DNA from: CBFGTV01 sp965652145 | Lineage (GTDB): Bacteria > Bacillota > Clostridia > Peptostreptococcales > Natronincolaceae | Assembly (NCBI GenBank): GCA_965652145.1 | Contig: CBFGTV010000010.1 | Span: forward strand, 1 to 64,000 | Reading direction: 5' to 3' | Length of the DNA stretch: 64,000 bases | Part shown: positions 16,400-25,959 of the stretch, piece by piece | Position numbering within the stretch: the first letter of the stretch is position 1 | Layout of the letters: each line of letters starts with the position of its first letter | Notes under the pieces: model-generated | What the model saw: only the letters and a program-made list of their open reading frames with translations | Database searches by the model: none | Told to the model about the DNA's origin: nothing | Made by a program: the position numbers and the translations under genes

Positions 16400-18154
16400 A
16401 TGAAAAGAATACTGGCATTATTAATCACCTTTCTATTAATTTTTTCATTGGCTGCCTGTGGAGGTCCAAAGGAGGCCATAACAGAGGGAGCCAAATTTAA
16501 AGCCGGAACCTATGAAGGAACGGCAAAGGGCTTTGGAGGCGAAATTGTTGCAACAGTCCAATTGTCAGAGGAAAAAATTGAGACAATCACGGTGGTAGGA
16601 GATCATGAAACACCGGGAATTGGATCAGTACCAATTGAAACGCTGCCAGCATTAATGCTGGAAAAACAAAGTGTTCAGGTCGATACCGTTACCAGTGCCA
16701 CCGTTACCAGTCTGGCGGTGATTGAAGCCGTCACCAATGCTTTAAAGAGTGCAGGGGTTGATGTTGATTCTTTAACGCCCCTGGAGGTCGGTGAAGGGAT
16801 TAAAAAGGAAGAGACCCTGGATGTCGATGTCGTAGTGATTGGGGCCGGCGGAGCTGGTATGACAGCTGCCATTGAATTAAAAAATGCCGGGGCCAATGTT
16901 GTAATAGTGGAAAAAATGCCTATGGTGGGTGGAAATACCATTAAGGCCACTGGAGGAATGAATGCGGCAGAAACAGCCCTTCAAAAAGAATTAGGTGTAG
17001 AAGATACCGTTGAAACCTTTATTGAAGATACCATGACCGGCGGTTATCAGGTGAATAATCGGGAACTGGTTACGATCATGGCCAAAAATTCTTCCGATGC
17101 CATTGATTGGCTGACTTCCATCGGTGCGCCGCTGCCAGAGCTATCCTTTTCAGGGGGAGCCACCAACAAACGAATTCACCGTCCTGCAGAGGGAGCCGGA
17201 GTAGGGGCTTACCTAGTAGAGAAATTCTCAGATAACCTGGATGCTTTGGGAATTGAAGTCTTACTAAATACTACAGCAACAGAAATACTGATGGAAAACG
17301 GCAAAGCAGTGGGAATAAAGGCAGAGGGTAAGGATGCCAATTACACCATTAACGCCAAGTCAGTTATTTTGACAACAGGAGGCTTCGGAGCCAACGAGGA
17401 TCTATACACTAAGTACAAGCCAGAATTAAAGGGCTATGTAACCACAAACACGCCAGGTGCTACGGGAGACGGCATTGTTATGGCAGAGGCAGTGGGGGCC
17501 AATCTGGTGGATATTGGAGAAATACAAACCCATCCCACTGTAGAGCAGACTACCAGTATAATGATTACAGAGTCTGTTCGGGGCGGCGGAGCCATTTTGG
17601 TGAATCAAGAGGGTAAGCGATTTATTGACGAATTAAAGACCCGTGACGTGGTTTCCAAGGCAATTGTTGAACAGGAAGGAAACTACGCATACATCATATT
17701 TGACCAACTGTTAAGGGATAACCTAAGTGCCATAGAAAAATATGTTGAAAATAATATTACCCAACAGGCAGATTCCATTGAGGAATTGGCTGCACTAATC
17801 AATGTTAATCCGGCCACACTGTCTGAAACCTTGAATACCTGGAATGAAGCTGTAGCAGCCCAAAAGGATGCCGAATTCGGAAGAAGCACCGGTATGGAAA
17901 ATAATATTACCCAAGGGCCCTATTATGCAATCAAAGTAGCTCCTGGGGTACACCATACCATGGGCGGAGTAGAAATTAACACCAGGGCAGAGGTAATCTC
18001 CACCACAGGAGATGTAATACCCGGCCTGTTTGCAGCAGGTGAAGTAACCGGAGGCATCCATGGTGCCAATCGAATTGGCGGTAATGCTGTGGCCGATATC
18101 GTAGTCTTTGGTCGAATTGCAGCAGCATCTGCCCTTGAATACCTTAACCAATAA
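16400..18154 (+). CDS. FMN-binding flavin lipoprotein reductase (fumarate/urocanate reductase-like)
   Basis: Extracytoplasmic FAD-dependent reductase using a covalently bound FMN to receive electrons. Residues 1-20 form a lipoprotein signal with lipobox SLAAC. Residues about 32-120 are the FMN-binding domain, with DTVTSATVTS matching the ApbE flavinylation motif (D-x-x-T/S-x-A-T-x-T; Thr is the attachment site). Residues about 135-580 are the FAD-dependent domain, with VDVVVIGAGGAGMTAAIELK, GGNTIKATGGMNAAET and C-terminal GGIHGANRIGGNAVAD. This layout equals soluble fumarate, urocanate or methacrylate reductases. Start ATG 16400 follows AAAAGGAGA and gives a proper signal peptide. The substrate cannot be named; the upstream kinase pair may regulate it. 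No apbE is in view. Confidence 0.9.
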   Translation: MKRILALLITFLLIFSLAACGGPKEAITEGAKFKAGTYEGTAKGFGGEIVATVQLSEEKIETITVVGDHETPGIGSVPIETLPALMLEKQSVQVDTVTSATVTSLAVIEAVTNALKSAGVDVDSLTPLEVGEGIKKEETLDVDVVVIGAGGAGMTAAIELKNAGANVVIVEKMPMVGGNTIKATGGMNAAETALQKELGVEDTVETFIEDTMTGGYQVNNRELVTIMAKNSSDAIDWLTSIGAPLPELSFSGGATNKRIHRPAEGAGVGAYLVEKFSDNLDALGIEVLLNTTATEILMENGKAVGIKAEGKDANYTINAKSVILTTGGFGANEDLYTKYKPELKGYVTTNTPGATGDGIVMAEAVGANLVDIGEIQTHPTVEQTTSIMITESVRGGGAILVNQEGKRFIDELKTRDVVSKAIVEQEGNYAYIIFDQLLRDNLSAIEKYVENNITQQADSIEELAALINVNPATLSETLNTWNEAVAAQKDAEFGRSTGMENNITQGPYYAIKVAPGVHHTMGGVEINTRAEVISTTGDVIPGLFAAGEVTGGIHGANRIGGNAVADIVVFGRIAAASALEYLNQ

Positions 18155-18176
18155 ACAATTAAATTGAATTCTCTTG

Positions 18177-18216
18177 AAAAGCCTCTTTGAGTGAAAGCCA
18201 AGGAGGCTTTTTTTCT
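18177..18216 (+). terminator. Intrinsic terminator after the flavin reductase gene
   Basis: Stem AAAAGCCTC / GAGGCTTTT with a 17-base loop and a T7 tail. Confidence 0.85.
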
Positions 18217-18360
18217 TTGAAAATTATTATTCCAAAAATACTAATAGGAATCATAGCATAATGATTTAAAACATAGGTAATTATGGGGAAGGAGTCAGCT
18301 TTAGTAAATTCAAAATGGCCATTTGAAAATACTTATAAAATAAAAGGGAGGTTAGAAGTA

Positions 18361-20916
18361 ATGAGATTAGAAAAGCTGCGAATCGAATATCAGCAAAACC
18401 CGTTGGGAATAGATTGTAAAAAACCAAGATTTTCATGGCAAATTAAATCTGAGAAAAATAATACCAAGCAGGTGGCCTATCAAATTATTGTAAAGGAAGG
18501 CGAAACAGTCGTTTGGAATACCAATCAGATTAATGGTGATACCTCAATACATATCCCTTACTCAGGTGAGCCTTTAAAACCAATGACAGAATACAAAGTA
18601 GTTGTTGATGTATGGGATAACCATCAAGAAAAGGGGCATATAGAGGGAAAATTTGAAACGGGCAAAATATCAGGTGGCAATTTTACAGCAGACTGGATTA
18701 CCCATACCCTGGGTAATATTGATGCCTGCCCAATTTTTGTAAAGGCATTTAAAGTAGAAAAACCCATTGAATCAGCTAGAATTTATGCCACCGCCCTGGG
18801 GCTTTATGAGCTTCAGCTAAATGGCCAGCGGGTAGGGGATTTCTACTTTACACCAGGATGGACCAGCTACCATCATAGACTACAGTATCAGACATATGAT
18901 ATTACCAATATGATCATGAAAAGCAATGTTTTAAAGATGACAGTGGCTAACGGCTGGTATAAGGGGAGATTTGGATTCGAGAACAAATCGAATCATTATG
19001 GAGATAAGGTAGCTGCCTTAGCGGAAGTAAGAATAAAATATAAAGATGGTAATGAGGATATTATTGGAACAGACACAACATGGAAGTGCATAACCGGGGT
19101 CATTAGGTACAGCGAGATATATAACGGTGAAGTAATTGATTCAAATTTTATTGATACAGAGCTTAAACCGACAGAAACATATAACTATAAAAAGGAGGTC
19201 CTTGTAGGGCAGGAAAGCGAGCCCGTAAGAATAACCAAAAGACTTAAACCAATCGGCCTAATTAAAACTCCTAAAAATGAAATTGTGCTGGACTTTGGAC
19301 AAAACATGGCCGGCATTGTGGAGGTAAAGGTAAATTGTAAAAAGGGTAATAAGATAATCATAAGGCATGGGGAAGTTTTAGACAAAGACGGCAATTTTTA
19401 TACAGAGAATTTACGGGGTGCTAAGGCGACAGAAGTATATGTTTGTAAGGGCGGAGAAGAGGTTTTTCTGCCGCACTTTACATTCCATGGATTCCGCTAC
19501 ATTTTGGTGGAAGGTCTGGGAGAATCCCTTAACCTTGATAACTTTACTGCCTGCGTATTACATACGGATATGGAAATAACAGGAGGTTTTGAATGTTCAA
19601 ATCAATTCATCAACAGATTGCAGCAAAATATTGAATGGGGGCAAAGAAGTAATTTTCTTGACATACCCACCGATTGTCCCCAAAGAGATGAACGCTTGGG
19701 GTGGACAGGAGACGCACAGATCTTTGCACGAACAGCTGCATATAATATGAATGTTGCCCTGTTCTTTTCAAAATGGCTTAGGGATTTAGGGGCAGATCAA
19801 ACAAAGGAGTTCGGTGTACCTTCCATTGTGCCCAATATTATGGGGAAGCATGAAGGGGCAGCTGGATGGGGAGATGCTGCTACAATTATCCCCTGGACAA
19901 TGTATCAGGTGTATGGAGATCTAAAATTCTTAGAGGATCAGTACGAGAGCATGAAGGGCTGGGTTGATTATATTCAATCCAGGTCAGAAGGCTATTTATG
20001 GCAGACAGGATTCCAGTATGGAGACTGGTTAGGACTCGATAAAGAGGAAGGGAGTAACAGAACAGGGGCAACGGACATATACCTGGTAGCTTCTGCCTTT
20101 TACGCCTATTCAACAGAGATTGTATTTAAAGCGGCAAAATTGCTTGGAAAGGAAGGGGATTATAAAAAGTATTACGAGCTGTACAATAATATTTTAAATG
20201 CCTTTAATGATGAATACATTACGAAAACAGGTCGTTTAGTGAGTGAGACACAGACAGCCTGTGTCCTAGCCTTATATTTTAACCTGGCTAAAAAGGAATA
20301 CAGAAACAGAATCATTACATCCTTAAAAAATAACCTAGCTGACCATAAAAATCACCTTGTTACCGGTTTCATAGGCACATCCTATTTGTGTCATACATTA
20401 TCAGAAAATGGCCTTCATGAAATAGCGGGAGAGCTGCTTCTTAAGGATGACTATCCATCGTGGCTATATGCAGTAAAGAAAGGCGCCACAACCATATGGG
20501 AACGATGGAATTCCATGCTGCCCGATGGTAGCTTTGAAGAATCGGGTATGAATTCCTTTAACCATTATGCATATGGTGTCATAGGTGACTGGTTATATCA
20601 AAGGGTTGCAGGAATTCAGCTGCTAGATGTTGGATACAAGAGAATAAGAATAGCGCCGACCTTTATAAAGGGCCTTACTTCTGCCAAGGGAACCCTGGAA
20701 ACAATGTATGGACTCATCAGTGTTTCTTGGGAATGTTGCAATGGAAAAATTACAATTGATATTATAATTCCGCCAAATACAACCGCAGAAATAGTCCTTC
20801 CAGAAAAGGCAAGGCCCTTAGAGGTAGGCTCAGGCCGCTATCACTTCAAATATAATACAACCACAAATCTTGAAATGGATAATTGCTCAAAGGGATCAGC
20901 CCAGGAGAACGACTAG
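18361..20916 (+). CDS. Alpha-L-rhamnosidase, glycoside hydrolase family 78
   Basis: Intracellular enzyme (851 aa, no signal peptide) that removes terminal alpha-L-rhamnose from oligosaccharides such as pectin fragments or flavonoid glycosides. N-terminal beta domains (about 1-330) begin with LRIEYQQNPLGIDCKKPRFSW, the usual GH78 opening. The (alpha/alpha)6 catalytic domain (about 400-780) shows DCPQRDERLGWTGDAQ near residue 440 and TTIWERWNSM near 712, which carry the acid/base glutamates and aspartates of the family. A C-terminal beta domain has YKRIRIAPTF. Start 18361 follows GGGAGG ten bases upstream; ATG-like codons upstream lack sites. With the pectate lyase at 1.0-2.8 kb it fits use of rhamnogalacturonan. 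Confidence 0.92.
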   Translation: MRLEKLRIEYQQNPLGIDCKKPRFSWQIKSEKNNTKQVAYQIIVKEGETVVWNTNQINGDTSIHIPYSGEPLKPMTEYKVVVDVWDNHQEKGHIEGKFETGKISGGNFTADWITHTLGNIDACPIFVKAFKVEKPIESARIYATALGLYELQLNGQRVGDFYFTPGWTSYHHRLQYQTYDITNMIMKSNVLKMTVANGWYKGRFGFENKSNHYGDKVAALAEVRIKYKDGNEDIIGTDTTWKCITGVIRYSEIYNGEVIDSNFIDTELKPTETYNYKKEVLVGQESEPVRITKRLKPIGLIKTPKNEIVLDFGQNMAGIVEVKVNCKKGNKIIIRHGEVLDKDGNFYTENLRGAKATEVYVCKGGEEVFLPHFTFHGFRYILVEGLGESLNLDNFTACVLHTDMEITGGFECSNQFINRLQQNIEWGQRSNFLDIPTDCPQRDERLGWTGDAQIFARTAAYNMNVALFFSKWLRDLGADQTKEFGVPSIVPNIMGKHEGAAGWGDAATIIPWTMYQVYGDLKFLEDQYESMKGWVDYIQSRSEGYLWQTGFQYGDWLGLDKEEGSNRTGATDIYLVASAFYAYSTEIVFKAAKLLGKEGDYKKYYELYNNILNAFNDEYITKTGRLVSETQTACVLALYFNLAKKEYRNRIITSLKNNLADHKNHLVTGFIGTSYLCHTLSENGLHEIAGELLLKDDYPSWLYAVKKGATTIWERWNSMLPDGSFEESGMNSFNHYAYGVIGDWLYQRVAGIQLLDVGYKRIRIAPTFIKGLTSAKGTLETMYGLISVSWECCNGKITIDIIIPPNTTAEIVLPEKARPLEVGSGRYHFKYNTTTNLEMDNCSKGSAQEND

Positions 20917-20992
20917 ATGATCTATTACAGCTGATATCAATATCCATTGACGATAAATTCCATATGTTATATGATATAGATGAAAAATAAAA

Positions 20993-21158
20993 AGAAAGTA
21001 ATAGGTGCCTCTTTTGAGGAGAATAGGGAATGAAGTGTAAATCTTCAACGGACCCACCACTGTGATGGGGAGCTTTACTGAAAAACGCCACCGGATATTT
21101 ATCTGGGAAGGCTCAGTGAGCAAAGAACCAGAGTCAGGAGACCTGCCTATATACTTTA
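20993..21158 (+). ncRNA. Cobalamin (adenosylcobalamin) riboswitch
   Basis: Contains the B12-box landmarks in order: GGTGCC (21004-), AATAGGGAA, a GCCACC core near 21087, GGGAAGG (21105-), and the B12 box AGTCAGGAGACCTGCC (21132-21147). The ends AAAGTAATAGG and CCTATATACTTT pair to close P1. It precedes a perfect terminator hairpin and cobT, so bound cobalamin should stop transcription. Confidence 0.92.
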
Positions 21159-21176
21159 TGAAACGTGGATGATGGA

Positions 21177-21226
21177 AAAGTCTACAGTTTATTGTGATTT
21201 CAATAAGCTGTAGACTTTTATTTTTT
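21177..21226 (+). terminator. Riboswitch expression-platform terminator
   Basis: Perfect 12-bp stem AAAAGTCTACAG / CTGTAGACTTTT and a T-rich tail, 19 bases after the riboswitch and 80 bases before cobT. Confidence 0.9.
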
Positions 21227-21306
21227 AAATTGATAGAAAAGTTCTCACTTATAATAATTAAATTAAAGAGAACTCCATATAAAATTTCAACAAGGGAGAG
21301 GATTTT

Positions 21307-22356
21307 ATGAATCTATTGCAAAAGACCATTAGTATGATTGAATCGCTGGACAAAGAAATGATGGAAAAGGCTAGAACAAGGGTGGACAACCTAATTAAAC
21401 CGCCAAAGAGCCTGGGGCGATTGGAGGATTTAGCGGTGCAGCTGGCAGGTATTACCAGAAATATCCACCCTGTAGTGGATAACAAAGCAATTATCGTAAT
21501 GGCAGCGGATCATGGGGTGTATGAAGAAGGGGTGGCTGGTAATCCCCAGGTAATTACAGCTATACAAACGATAAACTTTACCAAAGGAGTTACTGGCGTA
21601 TGTGCCTTGGGAAAGGCTTCAGGGGCCAAAATAGTTGCCGTAGATGTAGGGGTAAAGGCAGATCTGGAACCAAACCGTGGTTTAATTGCGAGAAAAATAA
21701 AATATGGAACAGATAATATGACCAAGGGGCCTGCCATGACCCGGAAAGAAGCCATAAAATCCTTGGAAGTGGGAATTGAAATCGCTACTGATGAAATTAA
21801 AAAAGGAGTTAATCTATTGGGAACCGGTGAAATGGGCATCGGTAATACTACTGCCAGCACTGCAATTGTAGCAGTCTTTGGAGGAATTAACCCTACCGAG
21901 ATTACAGGAAGAGGATCTGGAACTGGTGAAGGTGGAGTTGAGCACAAGGCCAAAGTAATAGAAAAGGCCATTGCTTTAAACCGACCTGATCCATCGGATG
22001 GTATTGATGTACTGGCTAAGGTTGGCGGTCTTGAAATTGGAGGAATGGCGGGGGTCATGCTGGCAGCAGCGGCCAATAGAATACCGGTTGTGGTGGATGG
22101 TTATATCTCAAGTGCAGCAGCACTAATAGCCACAGCAATTGCCCCAAAAGTAAAGGACTATTTGATACCATCCCATGCATCAGCAGAAATAGGTGGTAAA
22201 AAAGCCTCCCAGTTATTAGGTCTTCAGCCGATGATCTACATGGATTTATGTTTGGGAGAAGGCTCCGGGGCGGCCCTGGTCTTTCCAATTATTGAAGGAG
22301 CATGTCACATGATTAATCATATGGTTACCTTTAAAGAAGGCATTGGAGAAATATAG
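21307..22356 (+). CDS. cobT: Nicotinate-nucleotide--dimethylbenzimidazole phosphoribosyltransferase
   Basis: Makes alpha-ribazole phosphate from 5,6-dimethylbenzimidazole (or another base) and nicotinate mononucleotide for the lower ligand of cobamides. At 349 residues it is full length. Motifs: PPKSLGRLEDLAVQLAGI, ADHGVYEEGV, GTGEMGIGNTTAST, GRGSGTGEGG, VDGYISSAAAL, and the catalytic glutamate in LCLGEGSGA (about residue 318). The ribosome binding site is AGGGAGAGG. It is the sole gene after the B12 riboswitch; no other cob/cbi gene is in this window, so the rest of the pathway must lie elsewhere. Regulation by cobalamin is directly indicated by the sequence. Confidence 0.96.
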   Translation: MNLLQKTISMIESLDKEMMEKARTRVDNLIKPPKSLGRLEDLAVQLAGITRNIHPVVDNKAIIVMAADHGVYEEGVAGNPQVITAIQTINFTKGVTGVCALGKASGAKIVAVDVGVKADLEPNRGLIARKIKYGTDNMTKGPAMTRKEAIKSLEVGIEIATDEIKKGVNLLGTGEMGIGNTTASTAIVAVFGGINPTEITGRGSGTGEGGVEHKAKVIEKAIALNRPDPSDGIDVLAKVGGLEIGGMAGVMLAAAANRIPVVVDGYISSAAALIATAIAPKVKDYLIPSHASAEIGGKKASQLLGLQPMIYMDLCLGEGSGAALVFPIIEGACHMINHMVTFKEGIGEI

Positions 22357-22751
22357 AATTACTACAGTTTAAAAATGTTAAAACAGCAATACCTTTAAGT
22401 CATATAGCCTCAATATACTATGGGGTTTTCAATGACCAATGCCATTTCACTTAAGCTTCCATGACTTCTACACTATGCTGAAAGTTATAGCATGGTAGAT
22501 TGTTATTCCGGCGGAAAGATATATTGAGGAGCTGGTAAGGGTTGAAATACACTGGAATTTATTAACCATAAATGAAAATTTCACGTGTTTTCACATAATA
22601 AGGTTGTTAAATAATAATCAATAAAACCATCAAATATAGCTGAATCTAAAAATGTTGAGCGTACAATAGACTTTCTCATGACTAGATATGCTGGTGAAAT
22701 TTAATAAATTGTAACATTAAAATTGCCTAAAGTATTAATAAATTCTGCATA
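22357..22751. other. Gene-free region between cobT and the stalk-domain gene
   Basis: About 400 bases with no coding frame of note and no strong hairpin. AT-rich toward the right end. I see nothing in it beyond the promoter that follows. Confidence 0.5.
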
Positions 22752-22780
22752 TTGCAACAAATACAATACTGTGCTATGAT
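22752..22780 (+). promoter_or_regulatory. Sigma-A-type promoter of the stalk-domain gene
   Basis: TTGCAA (22752-22757), a 17-base spacer and TATGAT (22775-22780), 31 bases before the start codon. Confidence 0.6.
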
Positions 22781-22810
22781 TGTTTTTATAATAACTAAGG
22801 AGGAAACCAG

Positions 22811-23764
22811 ATGCGTACAAAATCGGCTTTGAAAATGTTAGTGGCAACCCTAATAATTGCCAGTCTTTCAGTGTTTTCCGTAAATGCAGCACAGGAAGAA
22901 GTTGTTGATTGGGGAGATAGTAATTATCAAATTGTTGTGCCCGGATTCATTGAGGGAAGAAATGTGACTGTAGATGACGTAACGATTCATGCAATTGTTG
23001 TAGAAAAACCAGTGAAGAAAAGTAACGGTATGTATGATTTCTTTGAAATTGTAACGACTGATTCAAATGCTGTTACGGTCACTTCATCTGTGGGAACCAT
23101 GGATGATGATTTAGGTGATTTCATGGGTGATTTAAAGAATGGTCGGATTATGTACAGCCCAACCTTGTATGCAGATTTCGAAGAAATATCAGATCAGCCA
23201 CTATATTTGGGTTTTTCTTTCCGTGATGAAGATTTCAATATAATATATGAATTCCCAGTTTGGTTTGTATTTGAAGAGGGAGAGATTACTACTCCAGATC
23301 AAACACTAGCCCCAACTTCGGCCCCAGTTGAGGAAGTAACCGCTCAGCTTGCATCCTCTAAGGTAATTGTTGATAATCAACAAGTCTCCTTTGAAGCGTA
23401 CACGATTGATGGGTACAACTACTTCAAGCTTCGGGATTTAGCCATGGCGGTTTCAGGCTCTGAAAAGCAGTTTGAAGTTACCTGGGATAGTGAAAGAAAG
23501 GCCATCAACCTTGTATCCAAAGAAGCATATACACCTATTGGAGATGAATTAACTGCAGGAACAGGAGCTGCTTCAGTTAAGGGAATTGCCAATCAGTCGA
23601 AGATCTATGTAGATGGAGAAGAGATCGAACTAGAAGCTTATACTATTAACGGAAATAACTATTTCAAGCTGAGAGATGTAGCGTCTGTATTTGATTTTGG
23701 TGTTACCTGGGATGGAGCTCAAAATCAAATCGTAATTGATACTGCTGCTGGTTATACAGAATAA
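22811..23764 (+). CDS. Secreted stalk-domain (copper amine oxidase N-terminal-like) protein
   Basis: Extracellular or cell-wall-associated 317-residue protein of unknown role. Residues 1-27 are a signal peptide ending VNAA. Residues about 30-160 are a Clostridia-type beta-rich domain with no named family. After a Thr/Pro-rich linker (TTPDQTLAPTSAPVEE) come two related half-repeats: EAYTIDGYNYFKLRDLAMAV ... FEVTWDSERKAINL and EAYTINGNNYFKLRDVASVF ... FGVTWDGAQNQIVI. These are the 'stalk' / Cu_amine_oxidN1 motifs common in Clostridia secreted proteins. AAGGAGG precedes the ATG. No catalytic domain is present. Confidence 0.82.
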   Translation: MRTKSALKMLVATLIIASLSVFSVNAAQEEVVDWGDSNYQIVVPGFIEGRNVTVDDVTIHAIVVEKPVKKSNGMYDFFEIVTTDSNAVTVTSSVGTMDDDLGDFMGDLKNGRIMYSPTLYADFEEISDQPLYLGFSFRDEDFNIIYEFPVWFVFEEGEITTPDQTLAPTSAPVEEVTAQLASSKVIVDNQQVSFEAYTIDGYNYFKLRDLAMAVSGSEKQFEVTWDSERKAINLVSKEAYTPIGDELTAGTGAASVKGIANQSKIYVDGEEIELEAYTINGNNYFKLRDVASVFDFGVTWDGAQNQIVIDTAAGYTE

Positions 23765-23890
23765 TAGAATAACCAAGAGGGGGTCCCCAAACTATAAGTA
23801 TTACTTGTAGAAGAGGAGGCCTCCTTTTCAGTTTATCAATTTATGTGGTACTATACCTAAAATAATAAAAAGAAGCAGGGGGTTGGAATA

Positions 23891-24781
23891 ATGAAGCAAG
23901 AACTGAAAAAAATGAGGCTAGATAGCGGAGAGGTCTTGGCTTATCGAGAGGCTGGAGATGGTAATAAGCTTTTACTTTTTATACATGGAAACATGAGCGC
24001 TGGCATACACTTTATGCCGCTAGTTAAAAGACTTCCTTCTGACTATAAGGCCTACATAGTTGATTTGCGAGGATTTGGCGACAGCACCTATCATAATCAA
24101 ATTCACACCATCAAGAACCTTTCTGATGATATATATGAATTCATAAATAAACTGGGATTAAGGCAAATTACCCTGGTTGGTTGGTCTGCAGGGGGAAGTA
24201 TATGCCTGCAGCTGGCTGCTGATTATTCTGAGCTGGTCAATAAAATTGTACTGATTAGCGCTATTGGTCATGGGGGGGTGCCCTTATTTAGAAAGGATGA
24301 ACAGGGCAATATACTAAAAGGTCAGGTATATGAAGATAAAGCAGAAATGGCTGAAGATAGTGAAGTAGCCCCTTGTCTGGCGGCAATCAGAAGCCAAAAT
24401 GCTGATGAAATGAGTACCCTGTGGAATATGGCCATTTATACAAACCAAAAACCAGGCCTAAGGGAGGGTGTAGAGTATATTAATGCCACGCTAAAGCAAC
24501 GAAATTTAGTAGACATCTATTGGGCACTGGCCCAGTTCAACATATCACATCAACATAACGGTTATATCGAAGGAAATGGCTTAATAGACCATATCAAGGC
24601 TCCGGTGTTAAGCATCTGGGGAGAGAAAGATGTAATTATATCAGAAAATACTGTAAGAGAAACGGTAAAAGCCCTGGGTGAAAATGCCAAGATGCTAATT
24701 TTAAAGGATAGTGGTCATTCTCCAATGGTTGACTGCCCCGATTTACTAATAGAAAGACTAATTGAATTTATAGAAGCATAA
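23891..24781 (+). CDS. Alpha/beta hydrolase
   Basis: Cytoplasmic esterase/lipase-type hydrolase of 296 residues. The oxyanion region is FIHGNMSAGIHF, the nucleophile elbow is GWSAGG (Ser99), the acid is probably in WGEKDVII, and the catalytic His is in DSGHSPMVD. A cap insertion (about 135-220) lies between the core strands. The substrate cannot be read from sequence. AGGGGG precedes the ATG. It stands alone on its transcript. Confidence 0.88.
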   Translation: MKQELKKMRLDSGEVLAYREAGDGNKLLLFIHGNMSAGIHFMPLVKRLPSDYKAYIVDLRGFGDSTYHNQIHTIKNLSDDIYEFINKLGLRQITLVGWSAGGSICLQLAADYSELVNKIVLISAIGHGGVPLFRKDEQGNILKGQVYEDKAEMAEDSEVAPCLAAIRSQNADEMSTLWNMAIYTNQKPGLREGVEYINATLKQRNLVDIYWALAQFNISHQHNGYIEGNGLIDHIKAPVLSIWGEKDVIISENTVRETVKALGENAKMLILKDSGHSPMVDCPDLLIERLIEFIEA

Positions 24782-24911
24782 AAAGATCGGGCTGTTAAAA
24801 AACCTGTATATGTACGATATAATCTATGGAATCTAAAACTTTGAGCAGTCTGGATTCGTTTGCCTTTGACAAGCGCAGTATGGAATTGATCTTACTGATT
24901 AACAGGGGGGA

Positions 24912-25205
24912 GTGGAGTTATTGTATTATTGGAATCAAGATAATTTTAAAGGCTTAAAAGAAATAGGTGATTTATATAGTTCTAAGGGCAGCTATAAGCA
25001 CTTTGCCGATTATTGTATACTCAAGGAAAAAGGCCTGAGGAAGCAGGCTTTAAAGGCTATAGAAGATTTTATTGAATTAACTAAGGGAAGGACTAAGCAA
25101 GAGCAAAGGCAAATTGCAGAGGAAATAATTACCCTAAGCTATGATCATAGAGAGATTCTGGTTTGTATCTATTATCACGTAGTTGGCTTCCATAAAATTC
25201 ATTAG
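24912..25205 (+). CDS. Hypothetical protein, 97 residues
   Basis: Not a family I recognise. All-helical, charged, soluble: NQDNFKGLKEIGDLYSSKG, then YCILKEKGLRKQALKAIEDF and KQEQRQIAEEIITLSY. The pattern of paired helices suggests a TPR/ARM-like helical bundle. The GTG start sits just after AGGGGGG; a TTG three codons later has a better spacing of ten bases. The last residues (YHVVGFHKIH) look less constrained. It may be coexpressed with nothing else. Confidence 0.55.
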   Translation: MELLYYWNQDNFKGLKEIGDLYSSKGSYKHFADYCILKEKGLRKQALKAIEDFIELTKGRTKQEQRQIAEEIITLSYDHREILVCIYYHVVGFHKIH

Positions 25206-25343
25206 ATACTTAACATTTTCAGGTGCTAAATATATAAGAAAGTCTTATAACGTTTTATTCTGAAATAATCCTTTTCTTAAATCTTTTTTTATGTCCAAAA
25301 TGACTAAGTGATACTTTGATAAAAATAGGGGGGATACTTGTAT

Positions 25344-25823
25344 ATGAAGTCTAAAATAATAGTTTGTGTAATACTTATTATAATCATTTTAATTCCAATT
25401 TTCATCTATAATGTTGGAAAAATCTATTATTCACACGAAAAAATATATGAATTAAATTGGGAAATTGATATACCTTCAGATTTTAAAGAAATGTATCATG
25501 TTTCAGATAAACGTGGTTTTCGAGGTGATGGAATAAGATATACGATTTTTGAAGTAAAAAATATGGAACAATCTTCCATTCTAAGCTCTACTAAAGGGAC
25601 GAGGGAAATAGAAATACTTAGTGGGGATTCTAAAAATGTAAGAAATAATGAGCTTGAGCAATTTGTTAATACTATCGTAATGGAATTAGGTATACCCGAA
25701 AATAAAAGACCTCAGTTTCATAGGTATTATATATGGCAAGAGTTTGTAAAATATAATGATACGTTAGTTATTATCTATTTCCCCGAAATTAACCTAGTAT
25801 ATTTTGCTGAAAAACTAATATAA
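25344..25823 (+). CDS. Hypothetical membrane-anchored protein
   Basis: A 159-residue protein with one N-terminal transmembrane helix (MKSKIIVCVILIIIILIPIF) and an extracytoplasmic domain beginning WEIDIPSDFKEMYHVSDKRGFRGDGIRYTIF, a motif set seen in small Bacillota proteins of unknown function. AGGGGGG lies nine to ten bases before ATG 25344; a TTG at 25338 is too close. It is AT-richer than neighbouring genes. No function can be assigned. Confidence 0.6.
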   Translation: MKSKIIVCVILIIIILIPIFIYNVGKIYYSHEKIYELNWEIDIPSDFKEMYHVSDKRGFRGDGIRYTIFEVKNMEQSSILSSTKGTREIEILSGDSKNVRNNELEQFVNTIVMELGIPENKRPQFHRYYIWQEFVKYNDTLVIIYFPEINLVYFAEKLI

Positions 25824-25959
25824 GAAAAAGAAGATAGTTTATTATATATCAATATGTGTCAGATCCCGGTTAGTCAGTGGCTGATGTAAGCCTTTGGTCA
25901 ATATAGTATAATAAAAGTACAGCTTTAAATAATGATTAAATTTATTCAGGAGGTACAGG

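Noticed and set aside
17795..18151. 118-codon minus-strand frame inside the flavin reductase gene
   Set aside because: It lies entirely antisense to a gene with strong family motifs; a codon-pattern shadow.
21510..22076. 188-codon minus-strand frame inside cobT
   Set aside because: Proline/serine-rich antisense shadow of a well-conserved enzyme; no start site or family.
23784..23832. GGAGGCCTCC palindrome after the stalk-domain gene as a regulatory site
   Set aside because: It is followed by a short T-run and is best read as a weak terminator; too short to claim more.
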